Assembly (NCBI GenBank): GCA_947650285.1
Contig: CANTFL010001403.1
Coordinates: 62,001 to 126,000 of the forward strand
Direction of reading: 5' to 3'
DNA length: 64,000 nt
Origin: Hyaloperonospora brassicae
Lineage: Eukaryota; Oomycota; Peronosporomycetes; Peronosporales; Peronosporaceae
Part shown: piece by piece, positions 59,385 to 64,000 of the stretch
Numbering within the stretch: the stretch's first letter is position 1
Layout: every line of letters begins with the position of its first letter
The notes under the pieces: generated by a model
Told to the model about the DNA's origin: nothing
The model's input: only the letters and a program-made list of their open reading frames with translations
Database searches by the model: none
Translations under genes and position numbers: made by a program

Positions 59385-62300
59385 CAGCGATAAGACTAAT
59401 AGCCGTACTCCAGTCTACCTGTTTGGATACAATACGGGAGACGGCTGTGCGTATAGAGACAGAAGAGTGGTAAATGGACGCTTTTGTCTGAGGCCATACG
59501 ACCGCGAACGCATTGTCCGCTGGTGCCAGGGTAGGCAGAATCAAGCATAGAACATTCAAAACGTCCCAGTCATCGGTAGCGATAGGGTCCACGACAGTCG
59601 CGCAAAGCAAATCTGGGTGCAATTTACGAACCTTCCTCCAGTGTTGTATGGATTCCGTGGTTTTCCACCTGATAATGCCTAGCTGTTGCGACTCCACCGC
59701 ATCCCATGAGCGGCAAAACCGGTTAAGTTCCAAATCGGAATGGGTAGCATACCGGCGAATGACCGAAAGCTGGGTCTCGCTATTGATGGCATGCCCAAAA
59801 GTTTTTAGAGTCGTGGGCGTCATGCATTTAAGATACTGGATTGGAAAAGGTAGCGCCATCACGAGTCCTACAAGCTCCGCAGTACAGTGCCGGATCCATT
59901 CATTTTGACCAGAAGCTGTAGAAGGCAATACGTGAGGAATACTAACCACACATGAGCGGTTCGCAACCCACTTCTTGATCACCAGTAAATTGGCTGCTGC
60001 GCAACGAGAACCCTCGGTCAGTGCAGCCGCAGCTATCATTGGCGACGCATTCAAGGGGGACTTGCGGACTCTGGACGCCGTGAGGGTACGTGCGTGCTTG
60101 TCAGATGCGCGCGCGGCAAGTTGATGGCCGTGAAAAATCGTTAGCTCAAATGAAGGCGAAATCTCGACGGAATCCACCGCAGGAGCACTCAGCGGAGGAA
60201 CAGGTGGGTCGTCTGATTCAAAAGTCGCTACGAGCGCCGCGGGAATCGGGACCTTGTCCTCCAAAAACGCAGGGTCTCGTGTGTCCGGACTCAATCCAGC
60301 GTTATTGGATTCGGTGTCGCCGAGCTCGTCTAGCCGCATTGTGTTCTGAAGCATGTATAACGACTCCATTTCAATATCCACAACGGCCTCGGGGTCGCCT
60401 ACCGAAGTGTTTGCATAATGAATTGCGCCATCTACAGAAGTGCGATCAAGAGTGTTGGGGTCCTCGGCAGTGGTGCCTGCTCGTGCGCTGGCGTGGTCCA
60501 TAGATTCCGAGTCATAAGCCTCCTCTGACGATCCCGAAGTGGCAGGGTCTCCATTCTGATGGCGTTTACGCATAAACGTAAGGACGAACCCGAGAATAGC
60601 TTCTCTGCTATGCTTGCGTAATTGATCAGCTATCGCGTCAGGTGTATCACTGATAGTCGGTAGAGGTTCAACCGCGCAAGGAAGAGGTTCCATGACCGGC
60701 AATTCGGACGGAAGCAAACGGGCAAGTTTCTTCATTAGGCCACTCTGTACAGCTTCTGCTCGCGTGACGGCCTCGGTGGCTGCGGTCTCTTCAGATACTG
60801 CGACGCGGAATCGATGTTCAAGGTCCAAAAGCGTTGATTCCTCAGCCCGATGCAGACCCGACGAAGCACTCGCGTCCGGGTCCGAGAGAAAGGCCTTTTC
60901 GATCAACACAGAGTTTGTGTCATGATAGGCAGCCTTCGCCAGGCTTGTGTGGTCCCGTGCTGTGGTAGCAACGGACCGCAAGTCCACGAGAGTAGCGGTA
61001 ATTGCATCCGCTTGAGTGGATAAGTATGCACGCTTCACAGAGAGTTTTGAAACGTCATCACTACCCAAAATGGGGTCATTAATGGGTGCAGTAGATTCCA
61101 CACGTGTACCAGTGCGGATGTTGTTGAGCACCGCTAGGGCAGCTGTAAATTGTTTCGTCTTTCCAATTTTCAGTCGAGCCGCAGTGTTTGTCGAAGATGA
61201 TTTCACTGGTCGCGGTGGCAAGGTAGGTGGTGTAGACTTTGTAGGACCCGTGTCTTTATGGCTTGCAGGAATCGTTACCTGGGGTTGAGGTAGAGTTGTT
61301 CGGTCGGCGGCCTTGTGTTTCGGTCCAGGTTTTGCAGGAATGATAGCACGTGTCACTTCCTTGCGATTGGGCTCCTTGGGAGTCGCAGCAGGCGGAGCGT
61401 GCTTGCCTGAGCGGTGTATGTTACTTTTCGTCGCTGTTTTGCGCTTTCGTCCGTCCCCAGGGTCAAACCAGCCGTCGGTAGGGCGAGGGGCCATTCCTGA
61501 ATCGGTTGCATCCTGTGGGTAAGGGTGAGACCGTGCTGATGAGACTGGGAAAGGAGGTTGACGTTCCGGGCGCATCGAGTCATCCCGTGCGTGGTCAATC
61601 GGTACAGACATACGCACCAGGAGTGGCGTCGTACGAGCCTCCTCGTGTAACTTTTCCTTCGTAGTGTTTAGAGAACTGAATAGACTTTGAATGTGAGCAA
61701 AACGGCCCTCTACATCCAGGTGGGTAAGCGTTAATTCAGGTACCAACGACAGCGAGTGAGATGGCTTCGAAAAATTGCGGTGGTGTACACTCTGGACGGT
61801 AACGTCTTGGCCGGTGCATCTCGAGATTGTGTGGAATGGCGAGTAGCATCCAAAACACGGGACCCTCTGGTATTGACGGAAATGGTGCAAGAACAGAGAA
61901 AGTCCCGGCGCCGAGATATGCGTGACTTGCCGAAGCTGGTGTGGGCATTCTGGTGTATCGAAAGTCACCAAGAAAAAATTCGAGTCGTAAAGTTCCGCCG
62001 ACGCCAAAGGCGCCCGAGAGACCGAAACAATGGAACAGTCGACACTCGCAGACAGGAGCGCTTCTATGGCGCCAGCAGATATTCCAGTGGCAAGCACTCG
62101 AACCTGGTATCGTAGCGGATCGCCACCACAAGCGTATTTGTCAGACACATGAAGCGGTGAGTCCTCTCGCTCAACGATTGTAGGGCATTGGAGGCACAGG
62201 CGGCTTCCTCTGTACTCGATATCCTTGGAGTGCCATCCAAATGCAGCCGCTCGATCAGCAAGGGTAAAGGTGATTCGACGCGTTACACTATCGTAATGTG

Positions 62301-62907
62301 TGCGTTTCGCCGCGCGAACCAGCGTGCGAGTTAAGATCGCCTCCGGCGTTTGGTCTTGTTTGTCCTCTAATAGCTGGAGAAGTAAAGTCTTCTCGGCGAT
62401 GAAGCGAGGCATACGAATCTTGGGAGAAATAATCGCAACAACACTTCCTTCGAGGTAAGCCTCAAAAAAATCAAGCATAGGCACTCGCATAACACAAGTG
62501 TGTGTACACCATAGAAACCCTGGAGGGCTAGGGAGCACGATGCTTCCCATGATCCATGTGGCTAGATCTTCTTCTTCCACTGCAAGCATCGGACGTAGAT
62601 CCGAGTCTGACTTGGCCTTCCACGGCCGCGTTGCTACTTTTATCCAGAGTTTCTGTTGAACATCCATGCTCCCACTGGCTTCGCTCTGCCCGACCGCGTC
62701 CTTATAGCTACAAGATTGGCGTTCAGGGGTGGTTGGGAAATCAGTATCGGGTAAGCTAGAGTCATCAGGAACCCCCGTGGGGACGTCCGAGGATTTAAAG
62801 GCGCACCAGTGCGCATTCTTGCCCATCGAGCCCTCGTCAGGAGCTGGCGGAGGTGGGATAGAGTCGTGGGGGGAAGCACCTGCGTCGTCAGCAGTACCGC
62901 TGCTCAT
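59353..62907 (-). CDS. LINE 2 ORF1 protein with zinc knuckle
   Basis: An uninterrupted frame of 1,184 residues from the ATG at 62905-62907 (MSSGTADDAGASPHDS); an in-frame GTG at 62934 could add nine residues. The N-terminal 80 residues are Pro/Ser-rich. A folded part follows (about 85-400), ending in a zinc knuckle CFGCYSPFHTISRC (CX2CX4HX4C, about 360-373). Residues about 450-1000 are low-complexity and polar with some charged helices, and a conserved-looking C-terminal region (about 1010-1184; NEWIRHCTAELVGLVMALPF) precedes the stop. ORF1 proteins of LINEs bind element RNA and act as chaperones. No stop or frameshift is seen in 3.5 kb, unlike ORF2 next to it. Confidence 0.8.
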   Translation of the reverse strand: MSSGTADDAGASPHDSIPPPPAPDEGSMGKNAHWCAFKSSDVPTGVPDDSSLPDTDFPTTPERQSCSYKDAVGQSEASGSMDVQQKLWIKVATRPWKAKSDSDLRPMLAVEEEDLATWIMGSIVLPSPPGFLWCTHTCVMRVPMLDFFEAYLEGSVVAIISPKIRMPRFIAEKTLLLQLLEDKQDQTPEAILTRTLVRAAKRTHYDSVTRRITFTLADRAAAFGWHSKDIEYRGSRLCLQCPTIVEREDSPLHVSDKYACGGDPLRYQVRVLATGISAGAIEALLSASVDCSIVSVSRAPLASAELYDSNFFLVTFDTPECPHQLRQVTHISAPGLSLFLHHFRQYQRVPCFGCYSPFHTISRCTGQDVTVQSVHHRNFSKPSHSLSLVPELTLTHLDVEGRFAHIQSLFSSLNTTKEKLHEEARTTPLLVRMSVPIDHARDDSMRPERQPPFPVSSARSHPYPQDATDSGMAPRPTDGWFDPGDGRKRKTATKSNIHRSGKHAPPAATPKEPNRKEVTRAIIPAKPGPKHKAADRTTLPQPQVTIPASHKDTGPTKSTPPTLPPRPVKSSSTNTAARLKIGKTKQFTAALAVLNNIRTGTRVESTAPINDPILGSDDVSKLSVKRAYLSTQADAITATLVDLRSVATTARDHTSLAKAAYHDTNSVLIEKAFLSDPDASASSGLHRAEESTLLDLEHRFRVAVSEETAATEAVTRAEAVQSGLMKKLARLLPSELPVMEPLPCAVEPLPTISDTPDAIADQLRKHSREAILGFVLTFMRKRHQNGDPATSGSSEEAYDSESMDHASARAGTTAEDPNTLDRTSVDGAIHYANTSVGDPEAVVDIEMESLYMLQNTMRLDELGDTESNNAGLSPDTRDPAFLEDKVPIPAALVATFESDDPPVPPLSAPAVDSVEISPSFELTIFHGHQLAARASDKHARTLTASRVRKSPLNASPMIAAAALTEGSRCAAANLLVIKKWVANRSCVVSIPHVLPSTASGQNEWIRHCTAELVGLVMALPFPIQYLKCMTPTTLKTFGHAINSETQLSVIRRYATHSDLELNRFCRSWDAVESQQLGIIRWKTTESIQHWRKVRKLHPDLLCATVVDPIATDDWDVLNVLCLILPTLAPADNAFAVVWPQTKASIYHSSVSIRTAVSRIVSKQVDWSTAISLIADETRLVPLRS

Positions 62908-64000
62908 GTCAAAAAGGGGGGGGCACACTTCCACGTGCCGCGTTGTGATTGGTTACGTGCACTATACGGTGCAAATTTGGAAGTAGAGAGAGATGTGTTA
63001 TTCACTGCAATGCTCCGTATAGCAGGTGACCACTGATGGAGTTGGCGGCTGAAGCAAGCACCCTTCGCTTTCCGCGGTGAGCGACACTGCGCGCCATTGA
63101 CAAACATCTTGGTCCGTGAATCCAAGGCTAAGCGGACGGGAGGACTCGAGTTTGCAATGATTAACCTTACAGAAGTCTTGGTGTCCATGGCGTCGTTGGC
63201 CGGTATGGAAGAAGCCATCAGATTACGCTCGCGGTAGTGGTGGACTTAGCTGGCGACGGCAATACCACGAGTAATCGCCCGTGTCTCACGATACATTGCT
63301 TAGAGCTAAGGGTCGAGTGGTAGCGATGTACCCGCAGCGGTGCTGACAACTTTCGTTGGCCCCAACATGGTGAAGTAGTCTCTACTCCTGCTTGTCAAAG
63401 GCCACGGACGAGAGCTCTCTAAGCAACAACATTGCCTGCCGGAGTCGCCCCGTTATAGGCCAGGCTGGCGACCCAAACAAGAGCCGCCGCATACGGGAAT
63501 ACGTGTAAGTTGATACATACCGACCCTAAGCCGCCTGCTATCGGGTTGCTGCGAGAAATATCGGCGAAACAGAGCAAGTAGAAGAAATCATTTTTTTCGC
63601 CGCAGGAACAGCCCTAAGTGGTGCAGGCTCGAGTTGGCGCAACAGGGCATCCGCCAACGTAGAGCGCACGAGGGCCTACGCCCGCATACCTGCCCAGCCA
63701 CCAGATTGATACGTCGAGCTGTGGAAACGGGCCAACGCGCGCTGTAGTCCAGTCTGAGCCAGGGTCTGGTGCACTTCTGTCATCAAGCTGGGTCATCGTT
63801 TCTAGTTGACCATGCGGACATTGCGTTCAGCAGATGTGAGCGGCAGTGGACCTAAACAGCGACGAGTGGTACTACAGTTGAATATGTTGGTGGTGTCAAG
63901 AGGCGACTGCCCCGCACGTGATGATAGGATGATGATGATTTCATGACCGTCTATTAGCAAACAATTATGCACAAAAAGTCTGAAAACTTCCAAGCCAGGA
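62908..64000. other. LINE 2 leader and unassigned right flank
   Basis: The first part may be the 5' UTR of LINE 2; a run of five A and eight G (62911-62923) lies just before its ORF1. Nothing else was recognised. Short minus-strand open frames (62904-63218, 63614-63796) show no domain. Confidence 0.5.

Larger units (their letters stand above)
54000..62907 (-). mobile_element. LINE 2: non-LTR retrotransposon with open ORF1 and broken ORF2
   Basis: A minus-strand element: ORF1 (62907-59353) with a zinc knuckle, and ORF2 (59384-54104) with endonuclease, reverse transcriptase, Cys-rich finger and RNase H in that order, a layout found in RNase H-bearing LINE clades such as I-like elements. ORF2 begins 32 bp before ORF1 ends, in another frame. 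The 3' end lies between 54104 and the copia LTR near 53924; no poly-A or target duplication was recognised. The 5' end is to the right of 62907 and not defined. Confidence 0.85.

Noticed and set aside
62904..63218. 104-codon minus-strand frame upstream of LINE 2 ORF1
   Set aside because: No motif, short, and overlaps the ORF1 start in another frame; more likely leader sequence.
1..64000. CRISPR arrays, tRNA or rRNA genes, bacterial operons
   Set aside because: No regularly spaced direct repeats, no tRNA cloverleaf and no ribosomal sequence were seen; the content is eukaryotic.

Overview
The window looks like a repeat-rich stretch of an oomycete-type genome (Phytophthora or downy-mildew lineage). 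This is an inference from compact host genes, one intronless and one with a single intron of about 100 nt, from the style of the retrotransposons, and from the long AT-rich gene-poor tracts. Only two complete host genes are recognisable. At 34.7-37.7 kb lies an intronless gene for the U3 small-subunit processome protein WDR3/Utp12. It is followed 289 bp later on the same strand by a phytanoyl-CoA-dioxygenase-like Fe(II)/2-oxoglutarate oxygenase gene with one short intron (38.0-38.9 kb). The last 40 codons of a third gene may enter at the left edge (3-125). Almost everything else that can be identified is retroelement sequence.

Layout: 126-2528 gene-free; 2529-10516 a young Ty3/gypsy element (Element A: two 392-bp LTRs about 1.5% different, tRNA-iMet primer site, gag, pol with chromodomain, and an antisense ORF); 10517-12150 gene-free; 12180-18975 a decayed non-LTR element on the plus strand (LINE 1); 20390-23570 a heavily decayed Ty3/gypsy element on the minus strand (Element C); 23571-34456 an AT-rich stretch without recognisable genes; 34600-38943 the host gene pair; 38944-44635 mostly uninterpretable; 44636-52942 an old, broken relative of Element A (Element B); 52943-53924 a Ty1/copia gag and LTR remnant on the minus strand; 54000-62907 a minus-strand LINE (LINE 2) with an open ORF1 and a broken ORF2 (endonuclease, reverse transcriptase, zinc finger, RNase H); 62908-64000 nothing recognised.

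The most unusual signal is in the Element A family. The whole element, both LTR and coding sequence, is tiled with short near-perfect inverted repeats: stems of 6-14 bp with tiny loops, roughly every 25-40 bp. At several positions the old relative Element B keeps the same hairpin with different bases, changed on both arms, which suggests the folding rather than the sequence is being kept. The second signal is an antisense reading frame of 536 codons at the 3' end of Element A, lying opposite the chromodomain end of pol and the 3' non-coding region. Conserved protein blocks are still readable on the minus strand of Element B. Both copies also share a gag-pol arrangement consistent with -1 frameshifting. 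Element A pol is interrupted by a one-base length change in a run of ten G.
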